37,476 nucleotides of DNA from Planctomycetaceae bacterium (GTDB taxonomy: Bacteria > Planctomycetota > Planctomycetia > Pirellulales > Thermoguttaceae). The translations under genes were made by a program, and so were the position numbers. Below, one piece after another: positions 23,543-32,320 of this stretch. The notes below the pieces were generated by a model that saw only the letters and a program-made list of their open reading frames with translations, had not been told where the DNA came from and searched no databases. The DNA lies in assembly GCA_021372005.1 (NCBI GenBank), contig JAJFVC010000098.1:1-37476 (forward strand), in the 5' to 3' direction. Position 1 is the first letter of the stretch. The number at the start of each line of letters is the position of its first letter.

Positions 23543-24541
23543 TTAGCGGGGCAGCATGGTCGTGGAGGTCAGCTCGACGAACCAGCGGGTGCAGTGGAAG
23601 AAGACGGGGGCCGCGAAACAGAGCGAATCGATGCGGTCCAATACGCCGCCGTGGCCTTCGACCAGCGTGCCGTAGTCTCGGACGCCGCGGTCGCGTTTGA
23701 TGGCCGACATCGTGATGCCGCCGGCAAAACCCATCAGCGAAATGACGGCCGACATCAGGGCCGCCATCCACCAATAGACGCCGCGGAACGGTGTGGCCCA
23801 CCATAGAAGCGCCCCGATCAGCATGACGCTGGCCGTGCTGCCCAGCAGACCCTCCCACGTGCGCGAGGCGTTGATCGTCGGCACGATCACGTGGCAGTTG
23901 GGCATCTGCGACCATGCGAATTGCAGGGCGTCGCTCAGTTGGACCATCAGGACGAAAAAGAACAACAGTCGGACGCCGCCGCCGGTGTCGGGCAGGCCGT
24001 GTTCCAAAGGCGGCAGCTTCATCGTCAGCAAGGCCGGGGCGTAGCTTAGGCAGTATACGCAAATCAGCAGGCCCGATTGGATCTTGGCCGATCGCTCCAG
24101 AAACCGCTTCGAGTCGCCCGCCATGGCGATCAACGCCGGAATTACCAAAAACGCGTACACCGGAATCGCAATGCTGTAGAGCCCGTAGTAACCGCCGCCG
24201 ACCAGCACGTATTGCAGCGGCGTGAAGAAGAAAAACACGCAAAACAACGTGCGGTGATCGCCGGGCCGCGTGGGCGTCAACGTGATGAACTCGCGGAGCG
24301 CCCAAAACGAAATCAATCCGAACAAAATGACCGTCACGACGCGGGGAAACAAAAACGCCGCCGCCAACGACGAAAACAGAATCCACCAGGCGTTCACCCG
24401 AAGACGGAACATCTCTAAAATCGCCGGGTCGATGCCGCTCTCCGGCTGCCGCTCCAGGATTTTGACGACCGTCCAGACGGAGCCGATCAGGATCAGCACC
24501 GTGGCGATGAGGCTCAGCGTTCGGGCGTCAAAAATGTCCAT
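23543..24541 (-). CDS. cdsA: Phosphatidate cytidylyltransferase
   Basis: CdsA makes CDP-diacylglycerol from phosphatidate and CTP in the inner membrane, the branch point for phospholipids. The 332-residue product has about eight to nine membrane helices. Near the C-terminus it carries the family signature SAIKRDRGVRDYG followed by EGHGGVLDRIDS; the consensus Lys of KD is Arg here (RD), while the Asp and the HGG-x-x-DR-x-D residues are intact. The start ATG at 24539-24541 gives the hydrophobic N-terminus TLSLIATVLILIGSVWTVVK. It follows plsC on the same strand by 51 bases, so the two form a short phospholipid unit. Confidence 0.94.
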   Translation of the reverse strand: MDIFDARTLSLIATVLILIGSVWTVVKILERQPESGIDPAILEMFRLRVNAWWILFSSLAAAFLFPRVVTVILFGLISFWALREFITLTPTRPGDHRTLFCVFFFFTPLQYVLVGGGYYGLYSIAIPVYAFLVIPALIAMAGDSKRFLERSAKIQSGLLICVYCLSYAPALLTMKLPPLEHGLPDTGGGVRLLFFFVLMVQLSDALQFAWSQMPNCHVIVPTINASRTWEGLLGSTASVMLIGALLWWATPFRGVYWWMAALMSAVISLMGFAGGITMSAIKRDRGVRDYGTLVEGHGGVLDRIDSLCFAAPVFFHCTRWFVELTSTTMLPR

Positions 24542-24554
24542 GGATTGAATTAGG

Positions 24555-24579
24555 GGTCGGTGGCCAGTGGTCGGTGGCC
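24555..24579. repeat. Short tandem repeat between plsC and cdsA
   Basis: GGTCGGTGGCC occurs at 24555-24565 and again at 24569-24579, separated by AGT (period 14). It lies in the 51-base gap between the two genes and could arise by slippage. Confidence 0.6.
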
Positions 24580-24592
24580 GGATTTTTTCGGG

Positions 24593-25231
24593 TCAGTCGC
24601 TTTCTCCGAGTTCTTTCAGGCGCAGGACGGCGTCGCGGGCTCGGGTCAGGAAATCGAGCTTCGCCTCGCCGGCTTCAAGCCACATCGGCGGACCGAACGT
24701 CAGGCAACTGAGCATCGGGACCGGCAACACCTCGCCGCGCGGCAAGATGCGATTCATGTTGTTGATGTAAACCGGGATCAGCTCCAGGTCGGGGCGTTTC
24801 TTGCACAAATAGTAAATTCCGCTCTTAAACTCGCGTATCCCAAGTCCGGGGTTTCGGCCGCCCTCGGGAAAAAGGATCAACGAATACATGTGGCCGATCT
24901 CGCGGATGATCAGGTCGACCGGGCTTTGGTGGACTTTGATCTCCTCGCGGTCGATCAGGATCGCGTGAAACAGCTCGTTGGCCAGGTAACGCCGGATCGC
25001 CCCCTTGGACCAGTAGTCTTTGGCGGCGACCGGCCGGGTGATGCTTCGCACCGTCTGCGGCAACGACGACCAGATGACGATCGGGTCCAAGTGGCTCGTG
25101 TGGTTGGCGAAATACACCCGCTGACAAGTGTCCGGCTGGGAGTCGACCCAACGGACGCTGGCTCCGCTCAGGAAACGGGCGGCAAGAGCCAGAAAGTTCC
25201 TCGTCAGATTGGTGTCCATGGTCGCCGTCAC
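24593..25231 (-). CDS. plsC: 1-acyl-sn-glycerol-3-phosphate acyltransferase
   Basis: PlsC-family enzymes add the second acyl chain to lysophosphatidate at the membrane, giving phosphatidate, the CdsA substrate. The 212-residue product has the acyltransferase motifs NHTSHLD (HxxxxD, about residues 43-49), the glycerol-phosphate-binding LFPEGGRNPG (about 119-128) and IPVYINNMNRILPRGE. The start is at 25231, with an alternative ATG four codons later. It has no clear membrane helix, as in several short PlsC relatives, so peripheral attachment is likely. It precedes cdsA on the same strand. A specific substrate other than lysophosphatidate cannot be excluded. Confidence 0.88.
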   Translation of the reverse strand: MTATMDTNLTRNFLALAARFLSGASVRWVDSQPDTCQRVYFANHTSHLDPIVIWSSLPQTVRSITRPVAAKDYWSKGAIRRYLANELFHAILIDREEIKVHQSPVDLIIREIGHMYSLILFPEGGRNPGLGIREFKSGIYYLCKKRPDLELIPVYINNMNRILPRGEVLPVPMLSCLTFGPPMWLEAGEAKLDFLTRARDAVLRLKELGESD

Positions 25232-25345
25232 CTGTCCAGCGTGCTATCGTACTCCGGTTCGTCGGCGACGCCAAGAACCCCTTCTTGTGTGGGGTGGTTT
25301 CGGCGAATCGCCTGATCCATGATTCCTAGCCCTGAATCTCTTCTT

Positions 25346-26575
25346 TTACGATGCATCGGGCGTCAGCGATTGGGGGCGATCGGCGGTTGGATCCGACTCG
25401 GTCTCTTCCGAAGGACGCGATTTCGTGCGGCACTTGTTTGCGTAGATTTGGGTGATCATGTTCTCGTAGCCTCGGACCATGCGATCGACCGAGGCATGGA
25501 CGATCACGTGCTCGCGGCCGGCCCGGCCCATCGCCAAGGCTTGCTGGCGGTCGCCCAACAGTTGCAGTACGCGGTCGGCCATGGCGCGGGCGTCGCCGGG
25601 CGGGACCAAAAATCCGGTGCGTCCGTCGACGACCGTCTCGGCGACCGACCCGACCCGGGTGGCCACGACCGGCTTTTCGGCGGCCTGGGCCTCAAGCAGG
25701 CTGATCGGATTGGACTCCATGTGGGACGTCAGGGTGACGACGTCCATCAGCGAGAGCATCTCGGGCACGTCGTGGCGGTTGCCGGTGAACAGGACCGAGC
25801 TGCTCAAACCAAACTGCCGGGCCTGTGTTTCGAGTTTTTCACGTTGGACGCCGTCGCCGACGATCAGGAATCGGGTTTCGGGCCGTCGTCGGCACACCAG
25901 CGCGGCCATGTCGAGAAACAGTTCGTGATTCTTTTCGGGCCGCAGCGCGGCGATGATGCCCACGGTGGGCGTCTGCGGCGGCAGATTCCATTGACGCTGC
26001 AAGTTTGCATCGGGCCAGCGCGGATGGAAACGCTCGACGTCGACGCCGTTGGGGATGACGACGATTCGCGCGGCCGGGCAGCCTTCGTGGGCCGCGAGAT
26101 ATTGGCCGTGCGGTTCGGCGACCGCGATGAATGCGTCGGTCCACGGCGCCAGCAGACGATTGGAAAACTCGACGCGGTCGGGCAGACCGGTGGAATGCAA
26201 GGCCGAGCAGATCACGGGAACGCCGGCCCAGTGGGCGGCCAGCCGGCCCCAAAACATCTTGTCGCCGGTGCCGACCGTGACCACCGCGTCAATGCGTTGG
26301 CGAACCATCAGACTTCGGAGCCGCCAAAGGACGCCAAGGTCGTACTTGTTGGCCAGCAGCCCGGTGAAGGCCGGCACCTCTTGGGCCAGCGTTTCGCCGA
26401 GCGTGTCGAAAGATTTCAAGCAGCACAACTCCGGTTGGAATCGCGTGCGATTCATACGGCGGATCACTTCGGTCAGCGCGGTCTCGGCGCCGCCGATCGG
26501 CATGCTCGTCAGAACGAACAAGACGCGCAACGGTCCGCGATCGGCCAATGGTGTGAGTTTTCGGGGGTGAGGCAT
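25346..26575 (-). CDS. GT4-family glycosyltransferase
   Basis: A cytoplasmic or membrane-associated GT-B enzyme that adds a sugar from a nucleotide donor to a growing glycan. In the 409-residue product the N-terminal domain shows VLFVLTSMPIGGAETAL, typical of GT4. The C-terminal Rossmann half contains VVIPNGVDVERFHP, GIIAALRPEKNHELFLD, FLIVGDGVQREKLE and the EX7E motif ESNPISLLE (Glu287 and Glu295), followed by GSVAETVVDGRTGFLVPPGD. The last 25 residues are polar and probably disordered. The start at 26575 lacks a strong Shine-Dalgarno sequence. It is divergent from the CelD-like gene and marks the left end of the glycan locus. Donor and acceptor are unknown. Confidence 0.93.
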   Translation of the reverse strand: MPHPRKLTPLADRGPLRVLFVLTSMPIGGAETALTEVIRRMNRTRFQPELCCLKSFDTLGETLAQEVPAFTGLLANKYDLGVLWRLRSLMVRQRIDAVVTVGTGDKMFWGRLAAHWAGVPVICSALHSTGLPDRVEFSNRLLAPWTDAFIAVAEPHGQYLAAHEGCPAARIVVIPNGVDVERFHPRWPDANLQRQWNLPPQTPTVGIIAALRPEKNHELFLDMAALVCRRRPETRFLIVGDGVQREKLETQARQFGLSSSVLFTGNRHDVPEMLSLMDVVTLTSHMESNPISLLEAQAAEKPVVATRVGSVAETVVDGRTGFLVPPGDARAMADRVLQLLGDRQQALAMGRAGREHVIVHASVDRMVRGYENMITQIYANKCRTKSRPSEETESDPTADRPQSLTPDAS

Positions 26576-26614
26576 TTTGTTTTAGAGGCGGGGTGGCAAA
26601 CAGGCGGGCGAAAA

Positions 26615-26631
26615 AACGAATGCTGTGCCAA
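26615..26631 (-). promoter_or_regulatory. Weak sigma-54-like element before the GT4 gene
   Basis: On the minus strand TTGGCACAGCATTCGTT has a perfect -24 box TGGCAC with correct spacing, but the -12 box TTGC is degenerate (TCGT). It would start transcription about 30 bases before the GT4 ATG. It is included because of its position in the same locus as the better site at 32208-32223. Confidence 0.25.
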
Positions 26632-26797
26632 GTATGGGTTTTTTTCCGCGACTCGGCCGGCTCGATTCGATTGTGACGGTGGTAGCGATCGTGCGGACCG
26701 GCGAGGGCGGCTGAATTCTCCGGGATTCTTCGCACGCCGAACGGCAAAAAAAGCCATGTTTGGATGGGCCTGAACACGATAGTTGGGGAGTTTCGCA

Positions 26798-27970
26798 GTG
26801 AGCGAGTTGCGGTGCTTTTCGTTGACGTCCGTCGAGCAACTGCGCGATGCGGCGCCGGCTTGGGACGATCTGTGGTGGCGCAGCGCGACGGCGTTGCCGA
26901 CCGTGCAGGCCGAATTGTTGGCCCAATGGATCGAACGGTTCAAGCCGCGGGCGCGATTTTGCACGTTGGTGGTCGCCGATGCGCAGCGATGGCTGGCTGC
27001 GCTGCCGTTGGTCGGAGGCCGAGCCGGCGGATTGATTTCGGCCGGCGAGCTGCCGGACAACGAGTGGGCCACGTGCGGCGATCTGCTGGTCGACGCCTCG
27101 ATCGAGCCGAACGTCGTGATGGAGCGGTTGTTGGAGGTCGCCGGCCGGTTGCCGTGGCCGCTGCTTTGGCTCGGCGGCGTGATGCCCGAGACGTCGCGAT
27201 GGCGGGCGATGATGCGAGCGTGTCGTCGCGTCGGCGCGAGCTGGTGCTATCATGAGTGGTTCCGCGCGGCTCGAGTCGAGATCGATGCGAGTTGGGACGA
27301 CTACCAGCGGCGGTTGCCGAAAAATCACCGACAGGCGATGAATCGCTGTTTGCGGCGGCTTCGCTGCGAGGGCGACGTGCAGTTTGAAATGACGGCGCCG
27401 AGCGACCCGGTGGAAATCGAGCGGTGGCTGGACGAGGCGTTCCATATGGAAAATCGCGGCTGGAAAGGGATGCAGGGCACGTCGGTGCTTCGCCGTCCGG
27501 GCATGGCGTCGTACTTCGCGGCCCAGGCCGAGCAGTTGGCCCGGTGGGGACAGTTGCGGACGGCCTCGCTGCGGCTCGACGGGCGGCTGTTGGCATTTGT
27601 GTACGGCTGCTCAGCCAAGGGCGTGTATTTTACGCACAAGATTGGATACGATCCCGCGATGGCCGCTTTTAGCCCCGGGCAGCTGTTGTTTCACGCGATG
27701 CTCGAACGGCTGCACGAAGAACGCACCGTTCGGACGCTCGACTTTTTTGGTCCGATCAATCAGGCACTGTCGCGTTGGCGCCCCGAGAGCTATGGGGTTG
27801 GGCGATTGGCGATTGCACCGCGGCGGCTGTTGGGACGTTTGGCCGTATTGGGCTATCGACGCAGTTGGCAGCGAGTCGGCCGTTGGAAGGAGCTGGTCTC
27901 GAAACTGCACGAGCCCGCCGTATCGCCGAGCGAGGATACGGTTCCCGAGCCGGCAGGCGCACCGGGGTGA
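26798..27970 (+). CDS. CelD/BcsL-type acyltransferase (GNAT/FemAB-like fold), copy 1
   Basis: Proteins of this group are common in exopolysaccharide loci and are thought to acylate sugars or transfer aminoacyl groups; direct biochemistry is scarce. I choose the GTG at 26798, giving 390 residues, because GGGGAG lies seven bases upstream (26785-26790); a TTG at 26783 is also in frame. The N-terminal part contains PAWDDLWWRSA and ELLAQWIERFKPRA. The C-terminal acyltransferase core holds SLRLDGRLLAFVYGCSAKG, YFTHKIGYDP, SPGQLLFHAML and RTLDFFGP, the typical late motif. A second gene of the same type lies at 32434. It is divergent from the GT4 gene and convergent with the sulfatase-like gene (12 bases between). 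Confidence 0.85.
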   Translation: MSELRCFSLTSVEQLRDAAPAWDDLWWRSATALPTVQAELLAQWIERFKPRARFCTLVVADAQRWLAALPLVGGRAGGLISAGELPDNEWATCGDLLVDASIEPNVVMERLLEVAGRLPWPLLWLGGVMPETSRWRAMMRACRRVGASWCYHEWFRAARVEIDASWDDYQRRLPKNHRQAMNRCLRRLRCEGDVQFEMTAPSDPVEIERWLDEAFHMENRGWKGMQGTSVLRRPGMASYFAAQAEQLARWGQLRTASLRLDGRLLAFVYGCSAKGVYFTHKIGYDPAMAAFSPGQLLFHAMLERLHEERTVRTLDFFGPINQALSRWRPESYGVGRLAIAPRRLLGRLAVLGYRRSWQRVGRWKELVSKLHEPAVSPSEDTVPEPAGAPG

Positions 27971-27982
27971 ATGGCGTTGCGA

Positions 27983-29194
27983 TCACTCAAAGCCGTTGCG
28001 CAGGACCTCGTCCAGCGGCGGCAGGTCGGCGACGGTTCCGGTTTGCACGGTCCATTCAAACTGCTCCAACGCATCTTCAAGACACTCGGCCACTTCGCGG
28101 CATCTTGAGGCCACGTCGTTCACCTCCCAGCGGTCGTCGGGCTTGACGAACAACTCGGGCGGATCGGCCAGACGCAAATGCCAGGCCGGGGTGCGAATGG
28201 CCCGGCGCCCGGCGCCGTTGATCATGCAGAGCCGGTCGCGGTCCGCACTGGGGCGACCGTCGACTTGCGGCAGCACGCTGATGGCCGTCGGCGAGGGCGG
28301 CGGTTCGACGGACCAGTAGTCCAGCAGCGTGGCCCAAAGATCGGTCGGTTCGACCAGCGAGGCGCTGCGCGTCAGGCGACCGCGTTGGTCGGGCAGCCGC
28401 AGCAGCCACGGCACTTGGACCAGCTCGCCGTAGAGAGCGTCGTCGCATGGGCCGACGCGGAGATGTTCGCCCAACGGAAAACCGCGGGCCGAGCTGAGCG
28501 AAAGCAACGTTTGGCCGGCCGAGGGCAAGCCATCGAGGCACTCCAACAGCGCGCCCAGGCACGTGTCCAGCAGCGTCACTTGACCGGCGTAGGCCTGTGC
28601 GAGGCCCAAACGCTCGTCGGGATCGTGATCGGGCGGCAACCGGCGATCGGGCACGTCGGCGACGTCAGGCGGAGTCGGATCGCCGGGCTCGACGTAGGCG
28701 CGGCGGTAGGTCAACGGGGCGTCCCAGGTCGTGCCAAGGCTGCCGAGGTGGCACCACAACAAAAACGGTTCGCGGGCTGATTCGAGCCATCGGATGATCT
28801 CGACGCAACAGCGGGCCAGTTGCGTTTGATCCATTTGTTCAGCGGTTTGGGACGTCCAGGGCGGGTCGATCTCGACCAACTCGTCGAAATCGGCGGCCAA
28901 CGGATGCCGGGCCACGTCGACGTCATCGGTCAGCAGCGCGGTGTGGACGTCCGCCGTCCGCAGAAGCGAAGCCAGCGACGGGCGGTCGTCGGCCGGCGCG
29001 GGACACATCGCGTGCAGACCGTGCCAGTAGGAGCGATAGAGACGGTCCAGGCGAGGCGAATCGATCAACGCGCGATCGAACACCAGCGATTGGGCGGCCA
29101 GGCGGTCCAGACAGGGCGTTTCGATCCACGCGTTGCCGTACGCGCCCAGATGGCTCGCATGCAGACGGTCGACCACAAGACAGATGGCATTCAT
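27983..29194 (-). CDS. Sulfatase-family protein without the formylglycine site
   Basis: An alkaline-phosphatase-superfamily protein of 403 residues from the ATG at 29192-29194; the frame stays open upstream, but the predicted promoter falls inside that extension. The N-terminus AICLVVDRLHASHLGAYGNA resembles the metal-binding start of sulfatases, but the usual Asp pair is reduced to Asp9 followed by Arg10. The formylglycine signature, normally SPxCxPSRxxLxTG, reads SPRLDRLYRSYWHG: Leu49 replaces the Cys and the CxPxR core is gone. C-terminal features remain (RAIRTPAWHLRL, EVNDVASR). No signal peptide is visible, so it may be cytoplasmic. It probably binds rather than hydrolyses a sulfated or phosphorylated glycan, or has another activity. 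It is divergent from the Wzy-like gene. Confidence 0.8.
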   Translation of the reverse strand: MNAICLVVDRLHASHLGAYGNAWIETPCLDRLAAQSLVFDRALIDSPRLDRLYRSYWHGLHAMCPAPADDRPSLASLLRTADVHTALLTDDVDVARHPLAADFDELVEIDPPWTSQTAEQMDQTQLARCCVEIIRWLESAREPFLLWCHLGSLGTTWDAPLTYRRAYVEPGDPTPPDVADVPDRRLPPDHDPDERLGLAQAYAGQVTLLDTCLGALLECLDGLPSAGQTLLSLSSARGFPLGEHLRVGPCDDALYGELVQVPWLLRLPDQRGRLTRSASLVEPTDLWATLLDYWSVEPPPSPTAISVLPQVDGRPSADRDRLCMINGAGRRAIRTPAWHLRLADPPELFVKPDDRWEVNDVASRCREVAECLEDALEQFEWTVQTGTVADLPPLDEVLRNGFE

Positions 29195-29218
29195 ATCGCG
29201 ATTGTAACGGACGTGCGG

Positions 29219-29247
29219 ATTATGAGGAAGGGCGTCGGGCCGGGCAA
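29219..29247 (-). promoter_or_regulatory. Predicted sigma-70 promoter of the sulfatase-like gene
   Basis: On the minus strand -35 TTGCCC (29242-29247) and -10 CATAAT (29219-29224) are 17 bases apart, placing transcription start near 29212, 18 bases before the ATG at 29194. Confidence 0.4.
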
Positions 29248-29318
29248 AACCGTTCGTCGCGGGTTGCGAGTTTTTCGGGCGGTCGGGACTATATTGGAAT
29301 AGTTCCCGAGAAAAACGC

Positions 29319-30707
29319 ATGGAAATCCTGATCCTTATCGCCGTCCTGGTTGGAGCCGTTTGGGGCGCGGCGTTTTTGCGTCAGTCCGGGCTGTTGGGCG
29401 GTTGTTTGGCCGTGCTGGTGGCGGCGGCGTGTTTCGGGCTGCCGATGATGAAGATCGAATTGGGCCCGATGCCGTTGACGACCGATCGAATGTTGATCGT
29501 GGCGCTGGCCGCACAGTACGTTGTGTGGCGGCGGCTCGGCTGGTGCGACGCAAAACCGATCGGCAAGCAAGAGATCACGTTGTTCGCGCTGCTGGCCATT
29601 TTGATTGTGAGCAATTTTACGTCGGACTGGCGTGTGGAGGGTTATCGGCCGGTGTCGCGGTTGATTCTCGACTATTTGATGCCGGCGGTGATGTATTGGG
29701 TGGCTCGACAGACCCGACAGACGCCGCGGTCGCTGCTGGCGGTGCTTGGATTTTTCGCGGTGTTTGGGTTGTACATGGCGTTGACCACGATCGCCGAGTA
29801 TTTGCAGCTTTGGCCGCTGGTGTTTCCGCGTTACATCGTGACGACGGTGCAAGGCGGCGTGGCGGAATTCATCGGGCGGGGGCGCGGGCCGCTGCTGACG
29901 CCGATCGCCAACAGCGTGATGTTGTGCATCGGCATGACGGCCGCGCTGTGTTGGTGGCCGAGGCTCGGCCGGGTGGGCCAACTGGCGTTGGTCGCCGCGA
30001 CGTTGGCTTTTTTGGCGGCCCTCTATTGCACGTTGACCCGCAGTTGCTGGATGAGCGGGCTGTTTACGCTGGCGATGGTTTTCGGGCTGACGCTGCCTCG
30101 CGGTTGGCGATTGCCCGTGTTGAGCGTCGGTGCGGTCGTCGTGTTGGCCGTCGTGGTCACGCAATGGGAACATGTGATGGTCTACAAACGCGACAAGGCG
30201 ATGGAGGCTCAAAAAAGCGCGGAGTCGGCCGAGCTGCGTCCTATCTTGGCGCGGGTCGCTTGGAACATGTTTCTCGACCATCCGTGGTTCGGCTGCGGCT
30301 ATTCGCACTATTACGACGAGCACACGAAATACACGTTCGACCGGACCACCGCGCTGCCGTTGGAGCAGGCTCGCGGCTACGTGTCGCACAACGTGCTGCT
30401 GACGCTGCTGACCGAGACGGGCCTGGTGGGGCTGACGGCGTTTGTGACGCTGCTGGCGTTTTGGACGCGGGACGCCTGGCGTCTATGGCGGCGGACGGCT
30501 GCGCCATTGTGCGCTCGTCAGATCGGACTAGTGATGATGATCGCGTTGGGCACGTATTTGCTCAACGGGATGTTTCACGACACGTCGATCATGCCGCTGA
30601 TGAACCTGACGTTGTTCTTTCTGGCGGGCACGGTCGAGGGACTGCGGCCCGATGCGGCTGGTCGCTTGCCGTGCGACCGGACGGACGGCCCGTGTCGAAC
30701 GATTTAG
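29319..30707 (+). CDS. O-antigen ligase / polymerase-like membrane protein (Wzy/WaaL family)
   Basis: A polytopic enzyme that polymerises lipid-linked repeat units or ligates a glycan chain to its acceptor at the outer face of the inner membrane. The 462-residue product has about eleven to twelve hydrophobic segments. A large periplasmic loop lies around residues 285-355 (MVYKRDKAMEAQKSAESAEL to YTFDRTTALPLEQARGY). The family's Wzy_C hallmark follows it: YVSHNVLLTLLTETGLVGLT, with the conserved His-Asn and Glu-x-Gly. Arg-rich stretches such as GRGRGPLLTP and TLTRSCWMSG match positions of functional Arg residues. It is divergent from the sulfatase-like gene, and its TAG stop overlaps the TAA stop of the convergent Wzz gene by two bases. 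Confidence 0.9.
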   Translation: MEILILIAVLVGAVWGAAFLRQSGLLGGCLAVLVAAACFGLPMMKIELGPMPLTTDRMLIVALAAQYVVWRRLGWCDAKPIGKQEITLFALLAILIVSNFTSDWRVEGYRPVSRLILDYLMPAVMYWVARQTRQTPRSLLAVLGFFAVFGLYMALTTIAEYLQLWPLVFPRYIVTTVQGGVAEFIGRGRGPLLTPIANSVMLCIGMTAALCWWPRLGRVGQLALVAATLAFLAALYCTLTRSCWMSGLFTLAMVFGLTLPRGWRLPVLSVGAVVVLAVVVTQWEHVMVYKRDKAMEAQKSAESAELRPILARVAWNMFLDHPWFGCGYSHYYDEHTKYTFDRTTALPLEQARGYVSHNVLLTLLTETGLVGLTAFVTLLAFWTRDAWRLWRRTAAPLCARQIGLVMMIALGTYLLNGMFHDTSIMPLMNLTLFFLAGTVEGLRPDAAGRLPCDRTDGPCRTI

Positions 30708-32176
30708 AAGGTCACTTTGCTCAGGGCGCGGTGGACCGAAAAACGACCGTTGGAGCCGTGCGGCGTTCGGACGGAGGGCGCGGCGGGCTCGACGGGCGGG
30801 ACGTTGCGGACGCCGGCGGTCGGGATCGTCAAAAAGACCAGGCCGAAACCGGTCAGCAGTCCGCCCATCAAACCGCACAGGCTGATCAGCGTCCGACCGG
30901 GGCCGATCGGGCGGATGCCGGCGTCGGGGACATCGATGCGATTGATCAGGCTGGCTGCGGCGGCGCCGGCGCTGGCCGATCGGGCGTCGGCCAGATTTTG
31001 TTCGGCCCGCTCGAGCAGCGTCGTGCGGCTCTTGACCTCGGCCACTTGATTGGCGTACTCGGCGCGGATCGCGGCCAGCACGCGCAACCGACCTTCGGCG
31101 TTAGCCAACTGCTCTTCGAGCAGCGACCGACGATCGGCGATCATGCGCAACTCGATCTCGACGCCGCGTCGGGCCAGCGCTAATTCGTCGTGCATGTGGC
31201 GGCCGATCTCGATCTCGGATTCCTTCGCCGCTTTGACGCGCGGGTGCTCGACCGACATGGTGCCCAGCAGCGCCGCGGTGCGCAACTGCGCGTCGACCAG
31301 GCCGTCCTTCAAGCGGCTCAGCGACGGATATGATTCGAGCAAGCGGTTGGGCGTGGTCATGAACCGGCCGGGATCCTTCTCCGATTTGACCAGTACGGCC
31401 AGCAATTCCTTGTTGAGCTTTTCGGAAGCGGTGTTCTCACGCAGCAAGGCTCTGAGTTCCTCGGCGCTGCGTCGCAACGCGCTGTCGCTGGTGCTGACGT
31501 CCTGGATCGAACGCATCTCGGCAAGATCGCTGCCGAGACGACGCTCGGTCGCCGACAACGAGGCCGTGGCCGTGTCCAGGTCGGTTCGGGCCAGTCGGAT
31601 CGTCTTGCTCAACTCGGCGATCATGCTTTCGGCTTTCGCATTGCGCAGCTCTTGGAATCGGGCTTGGAGCCGGCCGCAGACGGCTTCGTTCAGCGCAACG
31701 GCTCGGGCGCGATCGTTCGAGCGGACGGTCAAATAGAAGACTTCGGTTTTGCCGAACTCCGCGCCTTTGGGCGGGGCAAGCGTGACCAGTGCGGCGAAAT
31801 CGACCAAATCGCGATCGGTGGGCCACGCCTCGGGCTTCGGATAGTTCGCCGGCGGTCCAACCTGGCGCAACGCAGCCTCCAACACGCCGCGGCTCTTGAC
31901 CACTTCGAGCAGCGTCTCTTGAAGGGTTTTCATGTCGTCGAGCGTAGTGAACTTGCCGGGCGCTTTCTCGCCGGTGGCCGCTTCATTGCGAAGGATCAAC
32001 GCCTGCGAGGCTTCCCACGTGGGCTCGTGCAAAAAGGCGTAGGCAACCGCCAACGCTACGATCGTCACGGTCGGCACAAGCCACAGCCGAACGTGCGTTC
32101 GCAGCAGGTGGATCAGTTGCCACAGTGTTTCAAGAGGCGACGTCGGATGCATGGCGGTGGTGCTCATCGAGGTCAT
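30704..32176 (-). CDS. Wzz-type polysaccharide chain-length determinant
   Basis: An inner-membrane polysaccharide co-polymerase that sets chain length and helps export. The frame is open to 32254, but the sigma-54-type promoter at 32208-32223 lies inside that extension, so I choose the ATG at 32174-32176 (490 residues); an ATG three codons later is also possible. An N-terminal membrane helix (LWLVPTVTIVALAVAYAFL) is followed by the Wzz domain (TWEASQALILRNEA), a long coiled-coil periplasmic region (about 175-420) and a C-terminal helix (LISLCGLMGGLLTGFGLVFL) with a Pro-rich flank (NVPPVEPAAPSV). There is no attached tyrosine kinase domain, so a separate BY-kinase may lie outside the window. 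It is convergent with the Wzy-like gene. Confidence 0.9.
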   Translation of the reverse strand: MTSMSTTAMHPTSPLETLWQLIHLLRTHVRLWLVPTVTIVALAVAYAFLHEPTWEASQALILRNEAATGEKAPGKFTTLDDMKTLQETLLEVVKSRGVLEAALRQVGPPANYPKPEAWPTDRDLVDFAALVTLAPPKGAEFGKTEVFYLTVRSNDRARAVALNEAVCGRLQARFQELRNAKAESMIAELSKTIRLARTDLDTATASLSATERRLGSDLAEMRSIQDVSTSDSALRRSAEELRALLRENTASEKLNKELLAVLVKSEKDPGRFMTTPNRLLESYPSLSRLKDGLVDAQLRTAALLGTMSVEHPRVKAAKESEIEIGRHMHDELALARRGVEIELRMIADRRSLLEEQLANAEGRLRVLAAIRAEYANQVAEVKSRTTLLERAEQNLADARSASAGAAAASLINRIDVPDAGIRPIGPGRTLISLCGLMGGLLTGFGLVFLTIPTAGVRNVPPVEPAAPSVRTPHGSNGRFSVHRALSKVTF

Positions 32177-32207
32177 AGAAAAGTCTGCTTTCAGCGATCG
32201 TCCGAAG

Positions 32208-32223
32208 TGCAAAGCCAATGCCA
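32208..32223 (-). promoter_or_regulatory. Sigma-54 (RpoN) promoter of the Wzz gene
   Basis: On the minus strand TGGCATTGGCTTTGCA has the full TGGCA and TTGCA boxes with GG and GC ten bases apart. Transcription would start near 32197, about 20 bases before the ATG at 32176. Assuming equal base frequencies, a match to these ten fixed bases is expected about 0.07 times on both strands of this window. It is 14/16 identical to the site before glnA. Confidence 0.65.
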
Positions 32224-32320
32224 AACCGAGTCGGACGAAGGCCAAACATAGCAACTTGTTGACAGCATGGACGTTGCGGCGATCTTAACGAAGGGATGCC
32301 GAAAAAACGGTCATGCAGCG

